A stretch of 64,000 nucleotides of DNA from an uncultured Prevotellaceae bacterium (GCA_947166345.1 CAMVDU010000002.1:52555-116554), one strand, 5' to 3'; numbered from the stretch's first letter, positions 52,786-62,122 are shown. Notes: a model not told the origin generated them from the letters alone. Translations and numbers: made by a program.

Positions 52786-53865
52786 TTATTCGAAGATAAA
52801 GTCTGTTTTCTCTACGCCTTCGCCGTAGATGGTCTTGAAGTCATTCTTCATCGAGATGACATGATAGCCGTTCTCGCGCCACTGGTTGCCCAGCTTCAGA
52901 GCTTTCTCCCTGTTGGCGTGGTCGCGTTCATCGTCATCGGCAATCAGCATAAACGCTGCTGCACGGTGGGCGGTGTTGCTCAGGCAGTAGTTGTGCATCG
53001 CACAGTCGCCGCTGCTGTTGCCGAATGTGAGCACAGGCACCTTGCCAATCTCCTGCGAGATCTGGCGTACCTTGTTGGTCTTCAGGTTCTTGATAATCAG
53101 GCTATCAGTACGTATCAGATACTCATCTTTGCCCATGGTGTAATCAACGCCGACGTTGTCACCCTGCTTGCTCGACTTGAGGCACACATCCATGCCTATC
53201 ACCCTGTTGGGCGCAATGCCGATAGACTCTACCAGCGCACGGCAGATGTACCTGTCTGAACCTGAAACAACGTAATAGGTAAAGCCGTTGTCCTCCAGAT
53301 AGTCAAACACTTCGAGCATGGGCTTGTAGAAGCTCTGTCCGTAGGTCATGCCCTTGAAACCGTTGGCCTGCTTGGAGGCATAGGCCTTCACGTAGGCATC
53401 AAACTCAGCCAGCGTCATACCTGCATATGCCTTTGCTGCTGCACGGGCGTGTATCATATCGAAATGGTCAGGCAGTTTCTTGCCTTCCCTGACGAAGTCT
53501 CTGATGTTCTGGGCAGCTTCCTTCACGTCATCGGGGGCTATGTCCTTATAGTCGGGGTCGTCCAGTACGCGGTACTCCAGCATATTATACTCGAAATAGG
53601 TGGGATAGAGTTCACCCACGAAGGTACCGTCCATATCGAAGGTGGCAATACGGTCCTCCACATTAATATAATGAGAGGAGTTGGGATTGGTCACGTCTTT
53701 CACGTACTCCTGCAGGGCGGTCAATGCCTCACATTGGTTCCACAGGAGGAAATACTCCTTCTGGACCGTAGGTAGCCGGTTCTCTTTGTCGTCATCGTTG
53801 CCGCATCCTGTGAAGATGAGGGCAAGGACAAAGAGGAGTGGAAAAAATAGTTTCGTTTGTCTCAT
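52786..53865 (-). CDS. HAD superfamily hydrolase lipoprotein
   Basis: RIATFDMDGTFVGELYPTYFEY, YYVVSGSDRYICRALVE, VLTFGNSSGDCAMHNYC; lipobox IFTGCGNDDD. Confidence 0.85.
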   Translation of the reverse strand: MRQTKLFFPLLFVLALIFTGCGNDDDKENRLPTVQKEYFLLWNQCEALTALQEYVKDVTNPNSSHYINVEDRIATFDMDGTFVGELYPTYFEYNMLEYRVLDDPDYKDIAPDDVKEAAQNIRDFVREGKKLPDHFDMIHARAAAKAYAGMTLAEFDAYVKAYASKQANGFKGMTYGQSFYKPMLEVFDYLEDNGFTYYVVSGSDRYICRALVESIGIAPNRVIGMDVCLKSSKQGDNVGVDYTMGKDEYLIRTDSLIIKNLKTNKVRQISQEIGKVPVLTFGNSSGDCAMHNYCLSNTAHRAAAFMLIADDDERDHANREKALKLGNQWRENGYHVISMKNDFKTIYGEGVEKTDFIFE

Positions 53866-53893
53866 GATGATGATTTATTGTTCGTTCGGGGTG

Positions 53894-53901
53894 CAAAGGT
53901 A
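53894..53901 (-). promoter_or_regulatory. -7 box (TACCTTTG) for HAD lipoprotein
   Basis: CAAAGGTA on +. Confidence 0.5.
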
Positions 53902-53944
53902 CAAATAATTTTGATTTTTGACGGTTGAATGACGAATATTTTTG

Positions 53945-53952
53945 TATCTTTG
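53945..53952 (+). promoter_or_regulatory. -7 box TATCTTTG for sulfatase
   Basis: TTTGTATCTTTGCACCG. Confidence 0.55.
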
Positions 53953-53990
53953 CACCGCATAACAATACTAACCGTCATACAAGAACAGAT

Positions 53991-55409
53991 ATGGGTGTTA
54001 TAGAGCGAATCATGTGGAGAGTGCCGGTTGTGGGGGCTGTGATGGGCAGTCAGACGGCAATGGCTGAGGATGAGATGCAGCAGGCAACGCCTGAGCGACC
54101 AAACATTGTCTTCATCCTGGCTGATGATATGGGCTATGGCGATCTGGCCTGCTACGGCAACCGCTATATCCAGACACCCAACATCGACAGACTGGCACGT
54201 ACTGGTACCAGTTTCACGCAGGCCTATGCCGGCAGTGGTATCAGTTCGCCCTCACGCTGTTCGCTGATGACTGGTAAGAACACGGGCAACACACGAATAC
54301 GCGACAACCAATGCTATGCCGGTGGACTGACAGGCCTGAAGATCAACACCAACGGTGACACGACCATTGTGAGAAGGGCCAACCTGCTGCAAGAGGATGT
54401 CACGCTGGGTACCGTGATGGGTAAGGCTGGCTACAGAACTTGTCTGGTGAACAAATGGCACCTCGACGGCTATGACCCGCAGGCTGCGCCCAACCATCGC
54501 GGCTTCGACGAGTTCTATGGCTGGACCATTGCCACCGTCCACTCTAACTCACCTTATTACTATCCCTACTACAGACTGCACGGCGACAGTCTGGTTCATA
54601 TCAAGGAGAACGAACACGATGCCCACGTGCGCCACAATACGGAGATCTCGACTGACGACGCCATCGCCTTCATCCATCGTAACAAGGACCAGCGCTTCTT
54701 CCTGTTCCTGGGCTATGATGCGCCCCATGAGCCTTATAACATCGACGACACATCGTGGTATGACGAGCACGGAGACTGGTCGATGAACACCAAACGCTAT
54801 GCGGCGCTCGTCACCCACATGGACTATCACATAGGACGACTGCTGGGCACACTCGACGCCCTGGGACTGAGGGAGAACACACTCGTGGTCTTTGCCAGCG
54901 ACAATGGTGCTGCCGTGATGGCACCCATCGAGGTGCTGAACTGTGGTGCCGGACTGAAAGGTCGCAAGGGACAGCTCTATGAAGGGGGCATCCGTGTGCC
55001 GCTCATTGTGAACCAGCCAGGACGCGTGCCTGCCCGACAGATTTCCAATCTGGTCTATTTCCCTGACTTCATGCCCACGCTGGCCCGACTGGCAGGCAGT
55101 AGTGAGGCTGTGCCCAGCGACACCAACGGTATGGACATCTCGCCACTCTTCTTTGGCGACAGTTTGGATACCGACCACCGCTACCTCTACTGGGAGTTTC
55201 CTGGCAAACAGCGTGCCCTGCGCTATGGCGAATGGAAGGCGGTGACGGTGAAGAAAGGGGCGCCTCTGGAACTCTATCACATCAGCGTCGATCCCAACGA
55301 GACGAACAATGTGGCTGATGCACATCCTGAGATGGTGCAGGCCTTTGATAAGAAGATGCGTGAGATGCGGACGCCCTCGCCCAACTATCCCATTGAGGGT
55401 GAGAAATAA
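53991..55409 (+). CDS. Sulfatase (arylsulfatase-like), Ser-type active site
   Basis: NIVFILADDMGYGDLACYGN; active-site SSPSRCSLMTGK with Ser (codon 54243-54245) in place of Cys; FASDNGAAV. Confidence 0.92.
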   Translation: MGVIERIMWRVPVVGAVMGSQTAMAEDEMQQATPERPNIVFILADDMGYGDLACYGNRYIQTPNIDRLARTGTSFTQAYAGSGISSPSRCSLMTGKNTGNTRIRDNQCYAGGLTGLKINTNGDTTIVRRANLLQEDVTLGTVMGKAGYRTCLVNKWHLDGYDPQAAPNHRGFDEFYGWTIATVHSNSPYYYPYYRLHGDSLVHIKENEHDAHVRHNTEISTDDAIAFIHRNKDQRFFLFLGYDAPHEPYNIDDTSWYDEHGDWSMNTKRYAALVTHMDYHIGRLLGTLDALGLRENTLVVFASDNGAAVMAPIEVLNCGAGLKGRKGQLYEGGIRVPLIVNQPGRVPARQISNLVYFPDFMPTLARLAGSSEAVPSDTNGMDISPLFFGDSLDTDHRYLYWEFPGKQRALRYGEWKAVTVKKGAPLELYHISVDPNETNNVADAHPEMVQAFDKKMREMRTPSPNYPIEGEK

Positions 55410-55422
55410 CGTTGGCCTCGAC

Positions 55423-56571
55423 ATGATTGCACAGCCCTTTGCCCGTCCCCTCTATGTGATGCTGAAACCAGCCAGCAGCCAGTGTAACCTGGCCTGTCGC
55501 TACTGCTATTACCTGAAGCCTTGTGCCAAGGACCAGGTGATGGACGACGCGTTGCTGGAGCGTTTCACGCGCCAGTATCTGGAGGCACAGACCCAGCACG
55601 AGGTGCTGTTCATCTGGCACGGTGGCGAACCCCTGTTGCGACCCCGTTCGTTCTATGAGAAGGCGCTGGCCCTGCAACGGCGCTATGCCTGTGGCCATCA
55701 TATTGACAACTGTCTGCAGACCAATGGCACCCTGCTCGATGATGACTGGTGCACGTTTCTTAAAGACAACCGTTTCCTGGTAGGCATATCCATCGACGGT
55801 CCTCAGGCGCTACACGATGCCTACAGACGGACGCGTGGCGGACAGCCCACGTGGGAGATGGTGATGAGGGGCATCCATCTGCTGCAGAAACATGGGGTAG
55901 AGTGGAATGCGATGGCTACAGTCAACCGTCTCAATGCCGACCGCCCCGAGACTTTCTACCGTTTCTTCAAGGATATTGGCTGCCAGTTCCTGCAGTTCAC
56001 GCCTGTGGTGGAACATTCTCAGGGACAGGTGGCCGACTACTCAGTAACACCCACACAATGGGGACAGTTCCTCTGCCGGCTCTACGACGAATGGGTGCGC
56101 CACGATGTGGGTAGTGTCTTTGTGCAGACCTTCGATGCCACCCTGGCCAACTGGGCAGGCGAGCCCCCTGGCGTCTGCTCGCTGTCGTCTATGTGCGGCC
56201 ATGCTGCCGCTATGGAGTATAATGGCGATGTGTACAGCTGCGATCACTTTGTCAGACCTCAGCACCTGCTGGGAAATATTCGTCAGCACACCCTTACAGA
56301 GATGCTCTATGGTCAGCGGCAGCAGACCTTTGCCAATGTCAAGCACCAAGGCCTTCCCCAGCAATGCCGTGAGTGTCGCTTCCTGTTTGCCTGTCACGGT
56401 GAGTGTCCCAAGAACCGCTTCCTCACCGACCGTTACGGGCAGCCTGGCCTCAATTATCTGTGTGCCGGCTATCTGCAGTTCTTCAACCATGTAGCTCGCG
56501 ATATGGACTTCATAAAGGCCGAACTCGATGCAGGACGTGCACCGATGAACATCATGACCCACCAATCATGA
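55423..56571 (+). CDS. Anaerobic sulfatase-maturating radical SAM enzyme (anSME)
   Basis: KPASSQCNLACRYCYYLKP; SPASM-like C-terminus CRECRFLFACHGECPKNRF; follows sulfatase. Confidence 0.9.
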   Translation: MIAQPFARPLYVMLKPASSQCNLACRYCYYLKPCAKDQVMDDALLERFTRQYLEAQTQHEVLFIWHGGEPLLRPRSFYEKALALQRRYACGHHIDNCLQTNGTLLDDDWCTFLKDNRFLVGISIDGPQALHDAYRRTRGGQPTWEMVMRGIHLLQKHGVEWNAMATVNRLNADRPETFYRFFKDIGCQFLQFTPVVEHSQGQVADYSVTPTQWGQFLCRLYDEWVRHDVGSVFVQTFDATLANWAGEPPGVCSLSSMCGHAAAMEYNGDVYSCDHFVRPQHLLGNIRQHTLTEMLYGQRQQTFANVKHQGLPQQCRECRFLFACHGECPKNRFLTDRYGQPGLNYLCAGYLQFFNHVARDMDFIKAELDAGRAPMNIMTHQS

Positions 56572-56579
56572 CCATGTTT

Positions 56580-57368
56580 TTATTTCTTTGATGTCATGAG
56601 GATGCCCGTGAAGATGCGACCCGAGTTGATGCCCAGTCGTCGGGCTGAAAAGTAGGTGTCGTACTGCTGGAAGGTGCAGATGGGGGAAACAGCAATGTTT
56701 TCGCCAGGAATGCCTGCAGACAAAAGCTGCTGGCGATTGCATTCAGGAAGGTCGATGTGCCACTTTTCTTTTTTTCTGCTGATGGAATTCATGTCAAACC
56801 CCGCTTTCTCAAAGGCTTGATACACCTCGTCACCCACTTCGAAGCTGTCCAGATGGATGCCTGGTCCTATCTGGGCTACGAGGTCGGCAGGACGGGTGCC
56901 ATAGACGGCAGTCATCTTGCTGACGGCTTTCTCTACGATGCGCTGCACGGTGCCTCGCCAGCCGGCATGAATGGCGCAGACGGCCCGCTGCCTCTTGTCG
57001 AACAGCAACACGGGGATGCAGTCGGCTGTGGAAACGCCGATACACACGCCCTCCACGTTGGTCATTAGGGCATCAACACCCTCCAACGTGGTCTGCCGTT
57101 CATCGTCAGAACGTTGCAGGAAATCCTCGTCCACAACGGCAATCTCCGTCAGGTGCACCTGATGGGGCATCACCAGACGGTTGTCGCTCACGTCCAGCAG
57201 CTGGCACAGGGCCTCGCGGTTCTGTCTGATAGTCTCCTCGTCGTCCCTACAATAGCGGTTGATGTTGAACGAGGCATAGTTGCCCTTGCTGCAGCCCCCC
57301 TGTCGGGTGCTGCTGAAGGCCACCACCTCGGGCCCCATCTCGTAATAGTCCAGTTGCGGCTGTCTCAT
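56580..57368 (-). CDS. pgeF: Peptidoglycan editing factor PgeF (laccase-domain family)
   Basis: TADCIPVLLFDKRQRAVCAIHAGWRGT. Confidence 0.9.
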   Translation of the reverse strand: MRQPQLDYYEMGPEVVAFSSTRQGGCSKGNYASFNINRYCRDDEETIRQNREALCQLLDVSDNRLVMPHQVHLTEIAVVDEDFLQRSDDERQTTLEGVDALMTNVEGVCIGVSTADCIPVLLFDKRQRAVCAIHAGWRGTVQRIVEKAVSKMTAVYGTRPADLVAQIGPGIHLDSFEVGDEVYQAFEKAGFDMNSISRKKEKWHIDLPECNRQQLLSAGIPGENIAVSPICTFQQYDTYFSARRLGINSGRIFTGILMTSKK

Positions 57369-58396
57369 CGTGGTAGTGAAAACGTCTTTTTGTCAGGTCG
57401 CCATTGTGGGAAGATACGTTTCAGCGTGTAGCGTCGTGCCTCTTTCTTGCTGAGCACGGTCTCTATGGTGTTGGTCTCGTCGCGCAGGGTCAGCGTCAGC
57501 ACGTTCGACGCAGGCATCACGCTGCGGCCCTCGTAGTCGTGCGTACCATATTCTTTGAACTGACTGTCGATGGTGCGCATGCCGTGCGGGTCGAAACGCG
57601 TGGCGTCCAACTTGTCAGGAGAGAGCAGGGTGGTGTTGATCCACGTACACTTAGGCGAGATGCGCCATCCGCGGGCATAGACAAACGATGAACCCTCATT
57701 GTAGATGCTGCAGTTCAGGAACACGTAGCCCCAGGGCGTCTTCGACGTGCGAGGGGCGGCAATCACACAGCGTCCCCTGCCGCTACGGTGCTCCGTGACC
57801 AGCGTGCAGTGGTTGAACACCACATCGCCAGCCCCACAGATGAAGTCCACCGTACCGTGAATCTCGCAGTCCTCAAAGTACATCTGTCCCCTTTCGTTGT
57901 CCGAGTAATAAGTGTCCTGAAACGACAGCATACACACACGTCGGCAGATGGTGCGCGTCCCCTTGTCCTGCAGACAGACGGCACGGCCTGCAGCCCTAGT
58001 CTTGTCGTAGTCCAGCGCATTCTGCAGCGTCAGGTCCTGCAAGCAGTTGTCTGTGCCCGTGATGCGCAGGGTCGCTGTGGTGGCAATACCCTCCTGTTCT
58101 ACGGGTGGCTGGTTGCGTATGATGGTGCTGTCCATGCTCTCGCCCAGCAACACCACGTGGTTGGCTGTCAGTGTCGTCAGTACGCGCTGTCCCAGGTCGT
58201 AGGTGCCGTTAGGAATCACAATGTAGAGCCACTCTGATGCAGGCGCGTCGTTACGACTGTTAGCCTCGTCGATGGCCTTCAGCAGACTCTCTGCATTGCC
58301 TGCCTCCACGTTGATTCTGTTCTCTTGGGCCGAAGCCTTGCTAATGAACAATGTACAATGAATAATGAACAATGATATCCACAATAAATGCTTCAT
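57365..58396 (-). CDS. Pectinesterase family protein
   Basis: GTVDFICGAGDVVFNHC, LSFQDTYYSDNERGQMYFEDC, FVYARGWRISPKCTWINTTL. Confidence 0.85.
   Translation of the reverse strand: MKHLLWISLFIIHCTLFISKASAQENRINVEAGNAESLLKAIDEANSRNDAPASEWLYIVIPNGTYDLGQRVLTTLTANHVVLLGESMDSTIIRNQPPVEQEGIATTATLRITGTDNCLQDLTLQNALDYDKTRAAGRAVCLQDKGTRTICRRVCMLSFQDTYYSDNERGQMYFEDCEIHGTVDFICGAGDVVFNHCTLVTEHRSGRGRCVIAAPRTSKTPWGYVFLNCSIYNEGSSFVYARGWRISPKCTWINTTLLSPDKLDATRFDPHGMRTIDSQFKEYGTHDYEGRSVMPASNVLTLTLRDETNTIETVLSKKEARRYTLKRIFPQWRPDKKTFSLPR
58340..58380. repeat. Micro-repeat array forming part of the pectinesterase signal peptide (SLFIIHCTLFI)
   Basis: taatgaacaatgtacaatgaataatgaacaatgat. Confidence 0.75.
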
Positions 58397-58463
58397 TTTC
58401 TTACCTCTTTTACAATTCGAGCACAAAAATACGAAATAATTTTGAAGTATCAAAAAAAAAGCG

Positions 58464-58560
58464 TACCTTTGCACGCGGTTTTTCAAAAACCGCCTGCGAT
58501 TGTAGGCAGCACCTCGGCATAAAGCCCGCTTTATGCACTCGGTTTGCACTACAATTGCAC
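58464..58560. repeat. Promoter-hairpin element related to 20960-21056
   Basis: TACCTTTGCAC-GCGGTTTTTCAAAAACCGC-..GTAGGCAGCACCTCGG-CATAAAGCCCGCTTTATG-CACTCGGTTTGCACTAC; same frame at 20983-21050. Confidence 0.65.
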
Positions 58561-58570
58561 CCTCAAAAAT

Positions 58571-58643
58571 CGGGATGTAGCGCAGTTGGTAGCGCACTAC
58601 GTTCGGGACGTAGGGGTCGGGCGTTCGAGTCGCCTCATCCCGA
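58571..58643 (+). tRNA. tRNA-Pro (CGG)
   Basis: CGGGATG TA GCGC AGTTGGT AGCGC A CTACG TTCGGGA CGTAG GGGTC GGGCG TTCGAGT CGCCT CATCCCG A cloverleaf. Confidence 0.93.
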
Positions 58644-58651
58644 CTTTTCAA

Positions 58652-58690
58652 CAAAAAGGGAATGCCGTTGGCACTCCCTTTGTTTGTTTT
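58652..58690 (+). terminator. Terminator after tRNA-Pro
   Basis: AAAGGGAATGCC-GTTG-GCACTCCCTTT followed by GTTTGTTTTT. Confidence 0.75.
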
Positions 58691-58692
58691 TG

Positions 58693-58749
58693 CCGTTTAC
58701 TTCTGCCTCACGGGTATTTGTTCCAGACCGTTTACTTCTGCCTCACGGG
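58693..58749. repeat. 22-bp direct repeat duplicating the 3' end of the dipeptidase gene
   Basis: ccgtttacttctgcctcacggg at 58693-58714 and 58728-58749. Confidence 0.85.
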
Positions 58750-59523
58750 GAAGGTGAAATACGTGTCGGGGAAGGGCTCGTCCTTCAGCGTGAAGTGCCA
58801 CCACTCGGAGTCGAGGGCCTTGAAACCGTGACGGAGCATGGCCTGGCGCAGGATCATGCGGTTGCGGAACTGCTCAGGGGTGATGGTGCGTCCAGCTGGC
58901 GACTTGGAGCAGTCGCCCGTATATTCGCCCGTCTCGGGATTGCCGCAGAAGTCGGGATGGCTCTCGGGCCCAAACCAGTCGAAGGTGCCACCCATGTCGA
59001 GCTCCTTCTCGGTAGTCATGTCGAAGAGGGTGAGGTCGAGGGTGGAGCCGCGCGTGTGTCCACTCTTCTCGTAGATATACTCCTGCTCGAAGAGGACGCT
59101 CTTGTCGAGGTCGGGGTAGAAGTAGCGCTTCATCAGCGTGTCGGGGATATTGGCAGCCCATCGCACGAAGTGGTCAACACCCTTCTGCGGACGGTAGGCA
59201 TCGTAGATTTTCAGACGATAGCCCTGTTTGATGACGTCGTCGCTCACAGCCTTCAAGCTGTCGGCAGCCACGCGTGTGAGCAGCGCCGTAGGCTGCTCGT
59301 AGCCGTCGATGCTGGTGCCCACGAAGTTGTAGGTGCCATAGTAGCGTATCTCGAGGATCACATCGGGCACCACGTCGGTGATGTTCACAAACTGAGAGTT
59401 GTCGTCGGTGGGGTTGACGGCTTCTTTCTTCTCTTCCTTGGCAGGCGAGGCGCATGCCACCATCACGAGGCTGCAGACGGCAAGGAGGGTCGTCGCGAAC
59501 CATTGGGTTGTTTTCTTCATCAT
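58732..59523 (-). CDS. M15 family D-alanyl-D-alanine dipeptidase (VanX/DdpX-like)
   Basis: SGHTRGSTLDLTLFDM, SEWWHFTLKDEPFPDTYFTFPV. Confidence 0.9.
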   Translation of the reverse strand: MMKKTTQWFATTLLAVCSLVMVACASPAKEEKKEAVNPTDDNSQFVNITDVVPDVILEIRYYGTYNFVGTSIDGYEQPTALLTRVAADSLKAVSDDVIKQGYRLKIYDAYRPQKGVDHFVRWAANIPDTLMKRYFYPDLDKSVLFEQEYIYEKSGHTRGSTLDLTLFDMTTEKELDMGGTFDWFGPESHPDFCGNPETGEYTGDCSKSPAGRTITPEQFRNRMILRQAMLRHGFKALDSEWWHFTLKDEPFPDTYFTFPVRQK

Positions 59524-59551
59524 GTTCGGATTATCTTTTCAATAATTGCTG

Positions 59552-59559
59552 CAAAGTTA
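59552..59559 (-). promoter_or_regulatory. -7 box (TAACTTTG) for the dipeptidase
   Basis: CAAAGTTA on +. Confidence 0.5.
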
Positions 59560-59621
59560 CGAAAAGTATTTGGATTGTTCACATTTTTCTCCGAAATATT
59601 TGTCAGTTGCATTCTTTTTTA

Positions 59622-59629
59622 TATCTTTG
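59622..59629 (+). promoter_or_regulatory. -7 box TATCTTTG for SpoIIE-type phosphatase
   Basis: TTATATCTTTGCATCGC. Confidence 0.55.
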
Positions 59630-59639
59630 CATCGCTATT

Positions 59640-61991
59640 ATGATGAAAAGGTTTCGAATACAGAATTCATTCTCTGCCCGTCTGAGCCTCTGGGTGACGC
59701 TGGCAGTAGCTGTGGTACTCGTAGTTACCGCAATCATTACCAATGTGCTGGTGCGCGACGGCATCCTGCGTGAGGAGAAGCTGCGTGCCGGCAGTACCCT
59801 TGACAACGTGGAGCAGCGCATCGACGGTGTGCTGATAGCTGTTGAGACAGCCGTGAAGAACCATGTGGGCGAGATAGGCTTCTTCCTGCACGCACCCCGT
59901 GAGGAGATGTATCGCATCACCCGACAGTTGCTGGAGACCAACCCTGCCATTGTGGGGTCGGCCATTGCCTTCGAGCCCGACTACTATCCTGAGCAGGGCC
60001 GCTGGTTCTCGCCCTACAGCTGGCGTGAGGGTGACAGCATCCGCTCGAAGCAGTTAGGGACGGAAGACTACCAGTATCACGACATGGAGTGGTACACCGT
60101 ACCCAAGCAGTTGAACCGTGACTATTGGAGCGAGCCCTATCACGACGATGGTGGCGGCGAGATGACGATGACCACCTACAGTCATCCCCTCTACGACGAG
60201 GACGGACGCTTCTGTGGTGTGGTGACGGCCGACATCTCGCTGGACTGGCTTTCCAGCATGATGGACTCGCTGAACTACTACAAGGATGCCTACAGCTTCA
60301 TCATAGGCCGCAGCGGCACCTTCATCACCCATCCCAACAAGAATGCTGTGCTCAACGAGACCGTGTTCTCGTGGGCTCAGGCCAAGGGCGACACCGTACT
60401 CAATTCGATAGGCCGCGAGATGGTGGCAGGACAGAGCGACATGCGTGCTGTGGAGACCGAACGCTTCGGCAAGTCGTTTGTCTTCTTCCAGCCGGTGAAG
60501 CACACGGGATGGTCTATGGCCATTGTCTGTGACAGCAAGGCGTTCTTCAAGACAGCCAACCGCACCGGATTCATCGTGGCAGGCATCATCCTGCTGATGC
60601 TGTTGCTGCTCACCTTCATCCTGCGCTATGCCGTGAGACGCCTGACGAAACCGCTGGCGCTCTTCAGCAGGGCTGTCGATGAGGTGGCCAAGGGCAACCT
60701 GCAGGCCGAGCTGCCCGAGGTGCAAACGAAGGACGAGATGATGCACCTGCACAACTCGTTCAGCACCATGCAGAAGTCGCTGGCCCGACAGATGGACGAG
60801 CTGAAGGCCATCAACGAACAGAAAGGACGCATCGAGGGCGAGCTGCATGTGGCCAGCGCCATACAGATGGGCATGCTGCCCAAGACCTTCCCCACCTATC
60901 CTGACCGCGACGACGTGCAGATCTTTGGCTCGCTGGTGCCTGCCAAGGCGGTGGGTGGCGACCTCTTCGACTTCTTCATCCGCGACGAGAAGCTGTTCTT
61001 CTGCATCGGTGACGTCTCGGGCAAGGGCGTGCCTGCCTCGCTGGTGATGGCAGTCACCCGTTCGCTGTTCCGCACCGTGTCGGCCCACGAGTCGATGCCC
61101 GACCGCATCGTTACCAACATCAACGAGTCGATGGCCGACATGAACGAGAGCAATATGTTTGTGACGCTCTTCGTGGGCGTACTCGACCTGCCCACAGGTC
61201 GCATGCGCTATTGTAACGCAGGCCACGATGCCCCGTTGCTCATCGGCTCGGGCGTGGGCCATCTGCCCGTAGAGTCGAATATCCCCATAGCTGTCATGTC
61301 GGGTTGGAAGTTCGTGGCACAGGAGGTCCGCATCTTTACCGGCACCACCATCTTCCTCTTCACCGACGGACTGACAGAGGCCGAGAATGCACGTCACGAG
61401 CAGTTCCGACTGGAACGCATCGAAGAGATATCCGAACAGGCCCTTGCCGCCCAGGAGCAGGTTCCCAAGAAGATTATCCAGAAGATGAGCGATGCCGTTC
61501 GCCAGTTTGTGGGCGAGGCCGAGCAGAGCGACGACCTGACGATGCTGGCCATCCAGTATATCAAGCAGCAGAGCGACGTGAAGCTGCAGAAAGCCATCGT
61601 GCTGACCAACGACACCCAGGAGGTGCCGCGACTGGCTACCTTCGTCGATGAGGTGTGCGAGGCCCTGCATTTCAACGCCAGCCTCACCATGCAGATGAAC
61701 CTTGCCATCGAGGAGGCTGTTGTCAACGTGATGGACTATGCCTATCCGCCAGGCACACGTGGCGACATCAACATCGAGGCGCAGTCGAACGACGTGCGAC
61801 TGAAGTTCACCATCATCGACAGCGGCGTGCCCTTCGACCCCACCGTGAAGACCGATGTCGATACCAGCCTGTCGCTGGAGGAGCGACCCATCGGCGGACT
61901 GGGCATCCATCTGGTCCGACAGATCATGGATTCCATCAACTACGAGCGTATTGAGGGGCGCAACATCCTGACGCTGAGAAAGAAACTCTAA
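59640..61991 (+). CDS. Cache-HAMP-SpoIIE (PP2C) phosphatase fused to RsbW-like HATPase
   Basis: Two TM segments, AKAVGGDLFDFFIRDEKLFFCIGDVSGKGVPASLVMA, QSDDLTMLAIQY; C-terminal LAIEEAVVNVMDYAYPPG..IGGLGIHLVRQIMD. Confidence 0.92.
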   Translation: MMKRFRIQNSFSARLSLWVTLAVAVVLVVTAIITNVLVRDGILREEKLRAGSTLDNVEQRIDGVLIAVETAVKNHVGEIGFFLHAPREEMYRITRQLLETNPAIVGSAIAFEPDYYPEQGRWFSPYSWREGDSIRSKQLGTEDYQYHDMEWYTVPKQLNRDYWSEPYHDDGGGEMTMTTYSHPLYDEDGRFCGVVTADISLDWLSSMMDSLNYYKDAYSFIIGRSGTFITHPNKNAVLNETVFSWAQAKGDTVLNSIGREMVAGQSDMRAVETERFGKSFVFFQPVKHTGWSMAIVCDSKAFFKTANRTGFIVAGIILLMLLLLTFILRYAVRRLTKPLALFSRAVDEVAKGNLQAELPEVQTKDEMMHLHNSFSTMQKSLARQMDELKAINEQKGRIEGELHVASAIQMGMLPKTFPTYPDRDDVQIFGSLVPAKAVGGDLFDFFIRDEKLFFCIGDVSGKGVPASLVMAVTRSLFRTVSAHESMPDRIVTNINESMADMNESNMFVTLFVGVLDLPTGRMRYCNAGHDAPLLIGSGVGHLPVESNIPIAVMSGWKFVAQEVRIFTGTTIFLFTDGLTEAENARHEQFRLERIEEISEQALAAQEQVPKKIIQKMSDAVRQFVGEAEQSDDLTMLAIQYIKQQSDVKLQKAIVLTNDTQEVPRLATFVDEVCEALHFNASLTMQMNLAIEEAVVNVMDYAYPPGTRGDINIEAQSNDVRLKFTIIDSGVPFDPTVKTDVDTSLSLEERPIGGLGIHLVRQIMDSINYERIEGRNILTLRKKL

Positions 61992-62022
61992 AAGGAAAAG
62001 CGGAGAACAGCAAGTCTATCGT

Positions 62023-62110
62023 CTAAACTCCAAAACTCCAAAACTCCTAAACTCCTAAACTCATCAACTTATCAACTCAAAAACTCATCAACTCCTAAAC
62101 TCCTAAAAAT
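62023..62110. repeat. Micro-repeat array (aaactcctaaactcc/atcaact)
   Basis: gtctaaactccaaaactccaaaactcctaaactcctaaactcatcaacttatcaactcaaaaactcatcaactcctaaactcctaaaa. Confidence 0.8.
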
Positions 62111-62122
62111 AAATATAATACA

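Noticed and set aside
60054-61910. 618-aa ORF antisense to the SpoIIE-type gene
   Set aside because: Shadow ORF, no recognisable domain, opposite strand strongly supported.
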